From: Phoebastria nigripes
Lineage: Eukaryota; Chordata; Aves; Procellariiformes; Diomedeidae
Assembly (NCBI GenBank): GCA_035582835.1
Contig: JAYKAV010002975.1
Coordinates: 1-64,000, forward strand
Direction of reading: 5' to 3'
Length of the DNA stretch: 64,000 bases
Shown here: piece by piece, positions 1 to 11,226 of the stretch
Position numbering within the stretch: position 1 is the first letter of the stretch
How the letters are laid out: the number at the start of each line of letters is the position of its first letter
Made by a program: the position numbers and the translations under genes
The notes under the pieces: generated by a model
What the model saw: only the letters and a program-made list of their open reading frames with translations
The model's database searches: none
Told to the model about the DNA's origin: nothing

Positions 1-268
1 CAGAGGAGGGCAACGAAGCTGGTGAAGGGTCTGGAGAGCAAGTCTTATGAGGAGCGGCTGAGGGAACTGGGACTGTTTAGTCTGGAGAAGAGGAGGCTGA
101 GGGGAGACCTTATTGCCCTCTACAACTACCTGAAAGGAGGTTGCAGCGAGGTGGGTGTTGGTCTCTTCTGCTAAGTAACTAGCAATAGGACGAGAGGAAA
201 TGGCCTCAAGTTGTGCCAGGGGAGGTTTAGATTGGACATTAGGAAAAATTTCTTTCCTGAAAGAGTGG
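1..268 (+). mobile_element. CR1 LINE fragment, 3' part of ORF2 region, cut by window edge
   Basis: The sequence reads as the segment of avian CR1 that encodes the C-terminal end of ORF2 and runs toward the 3' UTR: the phrases around 50-110 (two 'gagg' blocks with ctgtttagtctggagaagag) and 210-265 (ccaggggaggtttagattgg, then a run ending in aaagagtgg) are hallmarks of CR1. It starts before the window and stops abruptly near 268, without the CR1 3' tail repeats, so the 3' end has been lost by deletion or replacement. Frames are broken by stops (for example the taa near 175), so it is a dead copy. Orientation is plus. Similarity to CR1 is recognised from memory. Confidence 0.88.
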
Positions 269-1555
269 ATTTCAACAACAATTCATCNTAATTTGCTCAT
301 ACAGAAATCTGCAACTGAAAGGTGAAACTTTGCATCCCAATATTAAAAAAAAGACTAATGGGTGCTGAAAATATAACTGAATGCTGTAAGGTGTGACACA
401 GAGAAGACCAGTGGTTTAGTGGGTTTAATAACACATATTTGGAGAGCTTTTAAATATCTTTCTTATAGATGTCAATTCAAATTTTAGTAAACAGATGCCT
501 GTTTAGATGTAGCAAGATACATAAAACACCAAAGATATCACAAGATGCCTTACATTTTGATAATGAGATATCTGGAAATAAGACAAGAGTTCTTTTTATC
601 ATTGTATCAATTAAAATGCTAGAAAGCATTCTGTGTAATTTTAAGTATTTGATTAAAGCTGAACACTATTGCAGGAATTCTTGGGCTCAGTAAAGGAATT
701 ACTAAGAGCTTTATGCTCTCTTCTGGCCACAAAAATCACTTCTTTTTATAATTTTTTTATCCAGAAACCATTTTTGTTATTTCTTTCTATACAATTCCTA
801 GCTTGAAATAAGTTTTAGTTGTGAAGTAGAAATAATTAATAAATAAATAGCAATTCAATGCTTCAGGGATTAAGTACTATATAGCCAGTAATGGCTATTC
901 ATTATTTAGGGCTCCTGAAAATTTTTCCCTATTCAGTCTGTTGTCAAAAATGATTGCCTGTTCTTAAAAACATAAATCTTTCTCTGCACCATTCTTGCTG
1001 CTGCTTCTTGTATTTCTTTCCATATTCCTGAAAATAGGATTTTATTATGACTGCTTCTTTTATATTGAAAGTGTTATGCAGGCACAGTCCCCAGATAAAA
1101 AGCCTACAATCTGGAAAGACAAGTAAGAAATACAAGCTTAGAGAAGACATCTAAACTAAAGTAGTTTTACATTGAATGCATATAGCCACATGTTAAAATG
1201 TTGGGGCGGGGATTAATTAAACTGAGACCAAGCACAAATCTTGACTCTCCTTGGGTCTTAATCATGCTTTGTAAATGACCACATGTTGACAGGTATGACA
1301 ATTTGGTGCTGACAGGTGCAACATAATGCATACTGAAGAAAAAATACTTGAACTAAGTATAGGTTACTGAATTAACTATGTTAATTTGGGAGATGAACAT
1401 AGGTATTCAGAAAGCACCTCTGTCAATGTGGAGGAGAAGTTATACATACAGCTGAGATGATAAAATGTTAAAAAGGCAACATTGGAGAATGCTAAAAAAA
1501 ATTATTCTAACTTTCAGAAGTCGGCTGGTTTACCTTGCCGATGAGGTGTGCTGAA
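269..1555. other. anonymous AT-rich DNA
   Basis: No gene or recognisable repeat. The longest open frames are 74 codons (plus, 469-693) and 68 codons (minus, 944-1150). Neither has a domain, repeat or flanking gene signal, and both are of the length expected by chance in AT-rich sequence. A single N lies at 288. Confidence 0.6.
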
Positions 1556-1559
1556 CAGG

Positions 1560-1705
1560 TCAGACCATCACCAAGAAGATATTGCAGAAGTGCACAGTTC
1601 TGAGAAAGNCTGGGGCCATGAACAACTTGTGTGAAGGGAGACTGAAGAGTTTGGAGTTGTTTGTTTTAGAAAAGAGGCCGATAAGATGAGACATGATAAA
1701 AACAT
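1560..1705 (+). mobile_element. highly decayed CR1-like trace
   Basis: Positions about 1635-1700 (gggagactgaagag, gagttgtttgttttagaaaagagg, then a 'gatgagacatgat' run) parallel the CR1 phrase meaning 'ggctgaggga..ctgtttag.ctggagaagaggaggctgaggggagac' seen intact at 50-105, with many substitutions and small gaps. The left boundary is uncertain. If real it is a much older insertion than the copy at the window start. Could be chance resemblance; an alignment to CR1 subfamily consensus sequences would settle it. Confidence 0.45.
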
Positions 1706-2026
1706 GAAATGTAATTAATGTACTATAGTCTCAGTCTCATAACACAAATGTATCTCTGGAAAATGTCAACCTTCTGACAAAACTTAAAACTCAGAAACCT
1801 ATTGGCTAAGAAAAAAAAGTATTGGGGGTTGGCAGCAAAGGTTTTGGTTTGGGGTTTGGGCAAAAGATCAGGTTTTCCATGGAAAACAGACACTTGCAAT
1901 ATGAAAATATTTCTTAGAAAATTCAATTTTCTGCTGAAAACAAATTTGATAGAAAACATTTGATCATCCCTAATTTGGTTACATAAAGTCCTTATAGGAT
2001 GTGATGCAGGTATTTGACATGCCTGC
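1706..2026. other. anonymous AT-rich DNA
   Basis: Nothing recognised. A 78-codon minus-strand frame (1723-1959) is rich in Phe, Lys and Ile, as expected from AT-rich DNA read by chance. Confidence 0.55.
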
Positions 2027-2142
2027 TAATCAAGGTTAGCAATTTCATACAAAGTATGAAGTATTTCACCAGGGTCAGGAAAAATTCTGCTGCCAGCATT
2101 TTCTCTGCAAAGATGCCTCCTTTTTTAGACTGACTTTTCTCT
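2027..2142. repeat. copy A of a local direct repeat (partner at 3411-3524)
   Basis: This about 116-bp segment aligns to 3411-3524 in the same orientation. Both begin with taatcaaggttag and end with tgacttttctct. The best core (about 2075-2142 against 3458-3524) differs at only a handful of positions over nearly 70 bp, while the first half is clearly more diverged with small indels. Weaker similarity may continue on the right for another 30 bp. On the minus strand both copies encode a shared short peptide reading KKGGIF.EKML.AEFF. Either an old local duplication or two copies of an unrecognised dispersed element. Confidence 0.75.
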
Positions 2143-3410
2143 GAATTGCAGCTAACTCGGTTCTGTTGACCTGCAAGGAAGACTGCAAAATCACATCTTC
2201 AAGAACTCAATGTTCTTTTAACAATTTTTGAGTGAAAATTTTCAGTCAGCTCTAATTTTACGAATGACTAAGTGCTTTATCCAGACATATTGCTGTTTGT
2301 TTTGGCTTTTGTCAAAAAGAGAGCTGCAGGAGNTCTCCTGTTTTGTCTCAAAGGAACAAAAAAGTTTGCAATTGCTAAATTTCAGCATAGAAAATGAAGG
2401 TATGCAGCCATATCCATGACTGTTTATAGTTTAGAAGATGTAAAAAATGCCTACAGCAAAGTATAGGTGCTCTTGTATTTATGTACACAAATTAAGTGAT
2501 AATGAATTGCTTTTAATGTAATTTGTAATGCTAAGTTTGCAGTCAACCAAAACAGCAATCTGTTCCTCTGCAAGATAAAGTACGCCAGTTCTCACATGCT
2601 CCATTTTTTTTTCAAATGTGAAAATGCATATTTAGATAGCAAAACATGTACTTTGCACTATAGCCACTGCATAATCTTTTTCACCAACAAATACTCCATC
2701 ATTTTTTGCAGAATCTTGGCAGGGAGGGGAGTGTCTGCTACTAGTGTTTCCTTGCTGCCTCGGGCATTGTGAAAAAGATCTTATAGAACAGCTTTGAATC
2801 CAGGTGTTTCTTTTCCCTGATGTGTTGACGTACTAGGCCGGATCGTCATCTTGCATCTGCTGAGTGTAAATCTGGAATATTTCTGCAGAAGTCAAAGAAG
2901 GAACTGAGTATAATTTTTGTATAGAAATGTGCCAAGAGTCCAGTTGAAATTTTTAATATCCACTAAGAATTAAAATATTTGTTTAAATGCCCTGACTATA
3001 TATGACTGGGAAAACCAGACCATATCANACTTACTCCACCTTTTAAAGCAGGTCCTTTAGTTTCATTATCTGATGGGGCAACATTTCAGTGGAGAACAGG
3101 GTACTCCTGTGGATGGAAGGTGGGACCAGAGGAAGAAGAAAAAGGAGTGAAGATCTGGTCAGTGCTATGAATGCCTCTCTTATTCTTCGTTATTGCAACC
3201 TTCAACAAAGTGTGCAATTTTGCAGCTCAATGTTGTTACAGTTTTACTGTCTTAATGATACCTCTGGCTGAAGTGGAATGAAAGGAGGTAAATGCCTGCT
3301 TCCTCTTTCTTTTATCATCCTGAAGAGTTTTGACAGCAAAAAAATGGAGATATAGGTAGCAGCACTCATGTGTTTAGGAATATTCAGAGGGGCTGGGCCA
3401 GGATATTCAT
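2143..3410. other. anonymous DNA between the two direct-repeat copies
   Basis: No gene or repeat family recognised. Short open frames (63 codons at 2228-2419, 60 codons at 3089-3271, both plus) show no domain. Single Ns at 2333 and 3028. Confidence 0.55.
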
Positions 3411-3524
3411 TAATCAAGGTTAGAGACTCATACAAGGTACAGTTTTCCCAGCATTCAAGGAAAAATTCTGCTGTCAGCATTTTCTCTTCAAAGATCCCTC
3501 CTTTTTTTTGACTGACTTTTCTCT
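3411..3524. repeat. copy B of a local direct repeat (partner at 2027-2142)
   Basis: Second copy of the about 115-bp repeat, 1.38 kb downstream and in the same orientation. It lies inside a 95-codon minus-strand open frame (3244-3531). In copy A the matching frame on the minus strand also stays open through the conserved core, which could mean the repeat derives from coding sequence of a mobile element. I do not recognise the family. Confidence 0.75.
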
Positions 3525-4566
3525 TAGTCATATCTAATTATATCCAGTTCCACTTGAAGTTAATGAGCCAGTCCAGATGAAAATCAACAAATCTAAAATT
3601 TATTTCACTCTCGTGTCTCCCTGTAGTCCGCACCCAGATGAGGTCTGCTTCATGACACTTCTTCACATGCAGTCTGATGAGAAACACTTTTTGAAATTTG
3701 CTTTTTAAACCTGATATATCCTAGGATTCAGCAAATGGTCTTATTGTAGAACCTAACTTTAATTTATCATGTTTTGAAGCTCTAGTGAAAATGACAGTTC
3801 AGTGTCTGAGCAAAAGAGCTTATGGATGTTTAAGCCAGCTTTAGCAATATGAATACAAAAACGTATTTTTAATTGTTGTCCAATCAATTTGAAAAAACTG
3901 GCCATTTCTGTCTACAGGTTGTATTGCTTTGTTACTCCTCATCTTTCTTAATTCCGTTTGTTGATACCTATAGGGTTACACCCCACAGGGCAAATCCAGC
4001 CTGCAGGGGCTAAACAAGTGGCCACTCTTCTACATGGGTGATATTCTGCAACAGTGAGCGACTATGTGAGTATGGAGTCTGAGAAGCCAGTTCTCACCCA
4101 GCCCACTCGGATCTGCACAACCCAGGTCAAAGAGAGTCAGAGAAGTGAGGACAAGGCTTCAGGCTGCCTTCCCCTTCCCCTTCAGGTTCTCCCCAAAAGC
4201 TCCTCTCTTCTTGCTCCATCAAGGGCTTGTGCTTGGAAGAAGATTCTGGATCCCAAGTGGATGGACACTCTAGGCTTTAACAGAGTTTAGGAGCTGTTTA
4301 GTGTTTCCCGTTGCCTAGCCTTAAGATTGGCTGTTCTTTGCAGGCTGAGTGCCCTAAACAGATGTTATGAATCTTGTACTTAAATTCCGCCAAGACACGT
4401 TGTTACTTCTATAGACTCACGCAATCCGTAATCCACCTTTACCCTTACACACCACCTCTGAGTGTAGCAATACTTCAGCTCATGGAAATCAAATGTAAAG
4501 AAACAAAAGGAGCATCCTAACATAAGAGTTTAAGATGATACAAATTAAGTCATCTAACCTTCTTCT
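3525..4566. other. anonymous DNA
   Basis: No gene seen. 4054-4290 is a 78-codon plus frame in slightly GC-richer sequence, with no domain and no convincing splice or start context. Confidence 0.55.
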
Positions 4567-4641
4567 AGAATCATAGAACCATAGAATCATAGAATCATTT
4601 AGGTTGGAAAAGACCTTTGAGACCATCAAGTCCAACCTTCT
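4567..4641 (-). mobile_element. short CR1 3' tail, antisense
   Basis: The plus strand reads repeated 8-bp units of the form agaatcat/agaaccat (4567-4598), followed by aggttggaaaagaccttt and accatcaagtccaacc. This is the reverse complement of the standard CR1 3' UTR end and tail. Only about 75 bp remain, which fits the extreme 5' truncation typical of CR1. The insertion points to the minus strand. Confidence 0.92.
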
Positions 4642-5934
4642 GGCTCTGAAGTGTGTTACTCTACTTACCTACCCTGTTCTAAAGGAAGAATATCAGCATC
4701 TTAATATATGGCCCACTATGTTGGTATTTTTCTCCCCCTCCCTGAGATTATCAATGTGTTTGTTCAGTTTTATTCTGTGAAATGCCCTGAAAAGCACAAT
4801 CTCACGAAACACAGTAATGGAATCTGTAAATTTTTAATCTCTCAGAGATGATATTTCTTATTGTGACTGTGAAAGGCCTGCCGCCTTCAGCACACCTCTA
4901 ATGCATAAATACTGAGGGAAGATATGATATTACTGAGATTGTGATTATATTACTGTGTAGTGAGATATGTAACAGCATATATGTAAATAAAATTTGGAAA
5001 TAGTATCGCTTTTATCTGTGTTGCACATTATCTCATCCACTTCCATTCTCAAAGAACAATCTGAGTTTCAAGTTTGACTTGTTTATGGACCACACCACAC
5101 AGGGATACCGACAGGTCTGCTGTATCTGATGCTACATGACAGGAATTTAACAGGCATGGCAGGCAGGTACTGTCTTGACAAACTCATGCAAAAACTTCAT
5201 AATCAGAAGTATCAAACAGACATATGTTTTTGAAAATATGCTTACCTGATAATTTATTAGGGTCGAACACTTTATTGTCCACTGGTCAGCAACTCTGAAA
5301 ATCCCAGCTATTTTGAAACAATGACTCACACATGCTATTCCTCTCCCGCATTGGACTTTCCTTGCATGACGAGCATTTCTAGTAACAGACCAGCACAGGT
5401 GCTTCAATGAAATGTAAAATTCTTATTTCTGCTTTTTTAAGAGCTCATTTCTTAAATGGCCAGTGCCCTGTTTACCTGGGTGGTGCACAAGGTCAGCAAC
5501 CCTGTGTCTGTTTTTTCTGACCATTTCCTGTTGATGAAAGGAAATATGTTTATCAAATATGTAAATCAAGTTTGGGTTGGCCTGGTTGATGCTGTTTGTT
5601 CCCAAAATTAGGAAAGATCCTATTTTTCATCTCCCTTCTTTCTATGAAACCATAAGGAATTAGTAAAGTCTTCAAATTTATGTGTGATACACAGGAGGAA
5701 AGATATTCTGCAGAGTATTTTGAAGAAAGTTCCACACAGTAATATATTCATAACTAGTAGTTTTTAAATCTATCAATCTCCTAACAGAATCAAAATACTG
5801 ATGCTAGAAAACAACAGAAAAAAAAGGAAAAAGGTTTACCTGAAGTATTGCTCTTATTGCTCCCCAGTGAAGTAAAACAGTCCATGTAGAGATAAACTAA
5901 ATAGACAAACCAAGAAATTCCCTGAACTGGAAGT
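4642..5934. other. anonymous AT-rich DNA
   Basis: No gene or repeat recognised. Minus-strand frames of 60-86 codons between 5147 and 5735 overlap one another and carry no domain. Confidence 0.55.
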
Positions 5935-6092
5935 AGGAAGAGGCTGGAAGAATTTTAGAGGGAAGTATTTATGCTTGTATGTGTCTTCCTTTTTCCCTGA
6001 TGTCCACTTATGGGCATTGCTGGAGGCAGAATACTGGCCTAGATGGAGCTTTCATGAGAACTAGTATGGCCATTCTTGTGTTCTTAGGCAGC
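5935..6092 (+). mobile_element. ancient CR1-like LINE, 3' terminus
   Basis: The stretch from about 5990 to 6092 (gtccacttatgggcattgct, ggaggcagaatactgg, cctagatgga, actagtatggccattct and tgtgttcttag) matches, with many substitutions, the well-known 3' end of old amniote CR1-like LINEs, whose consensus reads 'ccactgtcggaggcaggatactgggctagatgga...cccagtatggc.attcttatgttct'. Plus orientation. The upstream boundary near 5935 is approximate. It predates the CR1 copies with clean tails in this window. Confidence 0.75.
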
Positions 6093-7244
6093 TTTAAGGT
6101 CTACTGAAATGAAAATGCAATTCTGCCTCCAGCAGATAATAGATTATCTACTGTGCTATTTTTCAAATAAAGAGATTCTTTACAGGCTTACAGACCACAG
6201 TGATGGCATGCTTGGTCTTCAAAGCACAAGAAGTATCTTGACTTAAAAAAAAANAAAGGAAGATGGAAATGGGATAAAAAAGTAATGTTCAAAAAACTGC
6301 AAAGAAACTCCAAAGTATTTATAAAATCAAGTAAAAATCACATTTTATTATTTTAAAATATGGCATTTATCAATAATAAAACAAAGCATTTATAATAGTC
6401 TTATAACATTATTTATATTATGTAAGTTATATTTTATGATTTATAGCATTATTTTTATGTGAGTTACCACAGTGTTTTCATGCACAGTTCCACAAAAAAC
6501 TATTACTGAGTTTTCTATCTTGAATTTTTTTAGTCATAGCTCTATTGCTCTATNTTTTTAATTAGGGAAGTCTTATGTTTTACATTACTTAGCTTGTAAG
6601 AGTAATAGTTGCTTCCATATTCCCATTAAGCTCTAAAAGATTATCTAACTAATTTATTTCATTCTATGTCCCTATAAAGAAGTAGAGCTGTTTATCTATT
6701 TCTTTTCTAAAAGGACTCTTTTTCCCATAGAAGGAAAACAAGAAGACATTTCATGCTGGATATTTAAGATAGTTCTAATTATCTCTGCTTGTCACAGTGA
6801 AAAACATTACTGTTAATATTTAATAATGTCCTAAACTATAAATGATCCCTACCAAATACGAAGTAATGTTTTCCTCTTTAAAACAAACAAATTATAACTG
6901 TGGAGATTGTTTTAAAATTATTCTGTCTATCCTGCAGCCATAATCTTTGCTAGTATAATTTGGCACAGGCTCACTNAATTAAAGGGAGCTAAGCACATTC
7001 ACTCCAACTGATGATTTGCTCCTATCTGCACATAAAAGAAAGTCACTTTTAATTTGTCAAAAAACCCCAGTGTAATCCTGAAAGTTTGAATTGTTCTTTT
7101 AGCATCAGGAAGTTAACAGCCCACATCTGGAGGGCAATTTGGTCCCATCAATGGTTGTGGTATGTGACAAGACATGATGGGCTATTGCAACCTTCCATCA
7201 AGTTGGCAGTAATGAAAAATAGTTCAACCTAGAAAGTCCAGTCC
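6093..7244. other. very AT-rich anonymous DNA
   Basis: Strongly AT-rich, especially 6300-6480 with repeated ttta/atta words. No gene or recognised repeat. Single Ns at about 6254, 6554 and 6976. Confidence 0.55.
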
Positions 7245-8250
7245 ATCCATTATTCTTGAACATTACAAATATCAAATTGTTGTAACACATTGATGAACTC
7301 CACCAGTATGGAACGGCTGGTTGGGTTAGGGTGCAGACAAGATGCACCTAGGAGGAATGCAAAAAAGACCTTGTTGGTCATACTGCTATGACCTGTGAGA
7401 TAAGTGAAGTGCCCAAGTGTGTTCTCAGTGGCAGTGACTGGCATGTTTGGGAAGTGCTGTATTGTGCCAGTAATGTGGACATTAATGAGAGCTCTAGCTA
7501 AGAAAATCTTCATGGTGGAGACTTGTCCAATAAACCTACTTTGAATAAAATGATTAGGAATGATCATATGCTGGTAAAGACAATCAACTAAGACCCTGAA
7601 GCCATCTCACATGTCATAGTTTGTATACTTACAGCTAAGATCTCTTACCCCTCAAAACAGGGTGGTTGCATCAAAATTTCCCCCTGGAATGGTCCCTGAC
7701 CTGTGTTAGGCATCAAAGTCAAGGTTTTTTTGAGAAGGTGTTATCAGGCCCAGAGCCAGGCCAGAAGTGTGACAGTTGCTAATTACCAATGACTAAACAG
7801 TACGGACAATCACATGCCTGTGCTTAGGTCCACACATTGACCATCTTTATTTTACTAATAGAGAGAATTCTTGTGCCGCCAGCATAGAAAGAATTTCTCT
7901 TTGAAGAGGAAATTTAAAGCTGTTATAGTACTTCTATATTATCACAGTCTTGGCTGCTAGGATAGGAAATGCTGCCATCAAAGAGGGGATGCTGCACTGT
8001 GTCCTTGCAACCTCAGCTGTTTGAAGAGTTGCAAGGTTATAGCTCATATTGATTATCACTCAGCGCCATGTGGCTCCACAGCCAGTGAAACCGACTCTAT
8101 CCATTGTCTCCAAAACCTTTGCAGGGCCAACCTCTGCATCCAATTTCTTCAATATTGCAATGTCCCTTGGCAACATATCACATAGTATCATATGGATTCC
8201 TGCTGAATTGAAAACCTCAGCACATGATTTGCTAATGGATGCAGATTAAT
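7245..8250 (-). pseudogene. unidentified decayed coding-like sequence
   Basis: Read on the minus strand from 8250 to 7245, several open blocks follow one another with frame changes and stops between them. The first (about 8240-8070) contains a peptide ending LETMDRVGFTGCGATW. A second (about 8060-7950) includes TAEVARTQCSIPSLMAAF. The last is a 105-codon open frame (7250-7567) with a balanced composition, including GHFTYLTGHSS and VEFINVLQQFDICNVQE, unlike the Lys/Ile/Phe-rich chance frames elsewhere. I do not recognise a protein family. It may be a processed pseudogene, an old transposon gene or chance. Boundaries are approximate. Confidence 0.3.
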
Positions 8251-9289
8251 GAGGAGTATTGTGTTAAAGGAATGTAGGTAGAAAAGGACATATATTTCAG
8301 AGTCTAAAAGAAAAAAAGCTGCATGAGACATATAAAAATCATTTATTTCTACATCAACATAACATTTCACAAGTATTTTGGCTAAAGGGTTCTGCAAGGG
8401 CTTATTAAGATTTATTCATGGCATGAGAAAGGAGGATAACCTTTGATCTTTTTGAGTTTTCTTGTTGAACAAACCCTTTTTAAACATTCTTTTCTGCCTT
8501 GTGCAACTATTAGAGCAAAGAAGCAGCAGTTATCTCTTTGCAAAACCAGAAGAATAATATTCAGGAACACTTTTGAAAGAATAGAACTTTACCAAAAAGA
8601 AAATTTCCATAAAATTAACCAGCTTCTCTTAACTAAACCCTTTGTAGTGTAAGTGATAAAATAAGCATTCCTCTAATTCGAAGTCAGCATTTTTAGAATG
8701 GACTTCGGCCAATCAGATTTCTAATAAAAATATAAAGTTGATCATCATATTTAGGAATCTTAATGTCTTAGAATAAACTAACATTTGTGGATCCTAGCAA
8801 TGGAAATTTCATGCCCTTCTGAAAACTGATCTTGTGGATTTGTGTTATTTCCAAGCCTACTGGGGTCTTAACAAAGGCATCTTTTATAGGACAAAGATCT
8901 CAACTGTCCTAGAGAGTTCTTCACTTCATCGAATGAAATTTCAGAGGGAGGACTGAAATGATATAGTCAGGTAGTAAACAATAAGGAAAATCATATTGGA
9001 AATACTGAAATAGATGTTAGCAAAACTACTGTTAGAATGGAATTTCAGCCCAAGAGTCAAAAAAAGGCCTAGTGGCCTCAGTGACCTTTAAATGAAAGGC
9101 AGTGAAGCCCAAATGTGCCTCCAAATGATGAAGGCAGGTACCTCCATCCAAAATTGAAACCTTCAGTGCTCAGGCCTGGTTGATACCAATCTCTGAGACT
9201 CATGGTTTTGCTAGTAATGTCACATGATCCAGATACAGTCAGCCTAAAATGAGTAGGATTCACCCAGATGCTGAAAGAGTTGGCTGATG
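8251..9289. other. anonymous AT-rich DNA
   Basis: No gene recognised. A CCAAT-type word (ggccaatcaga, near 8710) lies close to an aatataaag word, but the spacing is too short for a normal promoter and nothing transcribed is evident downstream. Confidence 0.5.
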
Positions 9290-10000
9290 TGATTATAAGT
9301 CTGTTCTGAATCATCTATGAAATTCATGATGCGTGGAAAAATTACTAATACCTGGGAAAAGGCTAATGTTGTTCCCGTCTTAAGAAAGACCAGAGAGAGA
9401 ACTTGGGACGAATATGTCTGTCAGCGTCACCTCTGTTCCTGGAAAGATGGTGGAAAAAGCCCTAGTAATTCAATGTCAACATGGATGACAAAGTTGTTAG
9501 GACCAATCAGTGTGCATCCACCAGGGACAAATCATGTTTGATCAGCTTGACTACCTTCTGTGATGAAATGACCATATATGAAAACAGAGGGAAAACCATG
9601 GAAGTATCACATCTTGACTTTAATATGGCCTTTGACACCACTTCCCATAGCATTCTTATTTGGAAGTTGAGGAATTATGGGCTGGATGGATACACTGCCA
9701 GGGGTGTTGAAAACTGACTGGAACTATTGGGCTCAGAAGATAGCAATCCTGACATCCAGTTTTCGGCTGGTCAGGAGTGCTATATTCCAGAAGCTAATGC
9801 CTGGGCTGATATTGTTCAGTATCTTCATCCTTGGGACGAGGAGTCAAAAGTGCACCCTCAGCAATGTTGCGGACTTTATTAAAGTAAGGGGAGAGAATGA
9901 CATGCCAAACAATAGAGCTTCAATCCAGAGTGTATTGAGAACTTGAGGACTAGACCAACAGAAACTTCATGGAGTTCAAGATAGACAAATACAAGGTTTT
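9290..10000 (+). mobile_element. decayed CR1 ORF2 reverse-transcriptase region
   Basis: Translated fragments follow the order of CR1 ORF2: a WEKANVVPVL block (about 9350), a block equivalent to the 'QHGFTKGKSCLTNLI' part (about 9480-9550, read in a second frame), then LDFNMAFDTTSHSIL (about 9616-9660), the RT motif with its catalytic Asp region, followed by LRNYGLDG. Further on, '[10 protein letters not shown]' is reduced to KCTLSNVADF, so the FADD active-site motif is damaged (about 9850-9880). The last match is an NFMEFKIDKYKVL-like block at about 9960-9998. Stops and several frameshifts show a dead, old copy. The element is cut at its 3' side where GC-rich sequence starts. Confidence 0.88.
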
Positions 10001-10017
10001 GATCCTGACCTGACCTG

Positions 10018-10345
10018 TGGGCTGATGTTCTGTCCCAGCCTCGGCCCATCCCCATCCCCAGAGAGGTGCCCGATGCTCGGGGCTGGGGCTGTCCCCGTGT
10101 CCCCTGGCTTCCCTGCTCCTGGTTGGGGGTGGGACAGTCCCAGGCTGCCAGACTCTGCCCTGCCACCCTTGGGGATCCCCCACAGCCCCCGGCCCCTAGG
10201 GAGTTCCTGGCCCATGCTGTGCCCTGACAGTTTTGCACCCAAGATGGGGTGGGGTAAGCCCACACATTAGTCCAGGGGTGCAAAACGTGGGGTGGCATCT
10301 GGAAACCAGCAGTGCCTGAGCCGCCGCTGTGCATCCTGCCTACAC
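10018..10345. other. GC-rich block of unknown origin
   Basis: Counted composition is about 67% G+C for 10021-10080 and about 72% for 10081-10140, in a window that is otherwise AT-rich. It has few CpGs, so it is not a classical CpG island. C-runs and G-runs (ccccatccccag, ggttgggggtggg) alternate. Low stop density leaves frames open on both strands: 169 codons minus (9879-10388, extending into the CR1 remnant), 95 and 77 codons minus, 81 codons plus. No protein domain is visible, and open frames on both strands are a simple consequence of GC richness. It begins almost exactly where CR1 similarity ends. Confidence 0.7.
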
Positions 10346-10859
10346 GTGACACCAGAGCTGGTTTCTCTACTACTGCTATACTTGTCACAGAGCTTTTAAT
10401 AATGCTCCTCCTGACTTTATATATAAAAAATGAGTGAAACGAGTGTGAAACTCAGTGCATCTGTTAAAAAAGACTTCAGGAAAGTTATCCAGGAGGCTAC
10501 TATGGAAAGTCAAGTCATAATTATTACTTTGTCTGTTTGTGTTTACCGACAGCAACACCAATTTCTCTTACTCTTTCATCAGTCACATCTCATGGACAAG
10601 ATTTCCCTTTAGTGTTTTATAACCCCTCACACACTTTTTTCTGATGATACCCCAAAGCCTAATGGTGTTTTTAAGGCAAGAGACACAGGCTTGGCTGTCT
10701 ACATCTGAATCTATTACTTAATAGATTGTTGGTGTGTCTCTCTAAGGTTATACGTAGGGACTGAAATTCACAACTCTCTTTTAGTGTTCAGCTATATTTA
10801 TATCTAAATATATATATGTATAGGGAACTGCTGGAATCACCATGATGGTCAGCAAAATG
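10346..10859. other. anonymous AT-rich DNA
   Basis: Composition returns to AT-rich. There is a short TA-rich run at 10796-10822. Nothing else seen. Confidence 0.5.
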
Positions 10860-11226
10860 AAATCATCTTCTACCCAACACACCTGCGTGCCACAGGCAAG
10901 TCACTCAGACACAGACAAAAGGTGATGAGCAGAACTTCCCACGTGCTGCTGTCAAAAAAGAGCACAATTTTTTGATGCACAGCGGAGAGCGATTGAGGAG
11001 GATAAATCACAGCCCAGCACCCAAGGCAGCAAGAACAGTCCTGGCACCAGCTGCTTGTCTGCACGCTGCCGGCAGAGCAATGTGAGCACAGATTAGGTTT
11101 GGTACATGAAGTGCAGCAGACTGAGTGTGGACATAGTGCTGACTGCAGGTCAGCGTCACAGCAGTCAGGGTGGGCCACCTTACAGTCCCCGGTGCCAGGA
11201 ATGCTGAGGTCAGACTGCGTTAGCAA
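10860..11226. other. moderately GC-rich block with open frames, unidentified
   Basis: About half G+C. The minus strand carries a 118-codon open frame (10870-11226) unusually rich in Cys and Ser in its first half (segments such as CCTSC and HCSAG). The plus strand also has an open stretch over part of it (about 10953-11085). No domain recognised and no poly(A) or splice context that I trust. May be a conserved non-coding element, an exon or chance. Confidence 0.25.

Noticed and set aside
8700..8745. CCAAT box and TATA-like word as a promoter
   Set aside because: Spacing is too short for a normal promoter and no transcription unit follows.
9879..10388. 169-codon minus-strand frame, the longest in the window
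   Set aside because: It is explained by the GC-rich block (few stops) and by antisense reading of a CR1 remnant. Overlapping frames on both strands are equally open.
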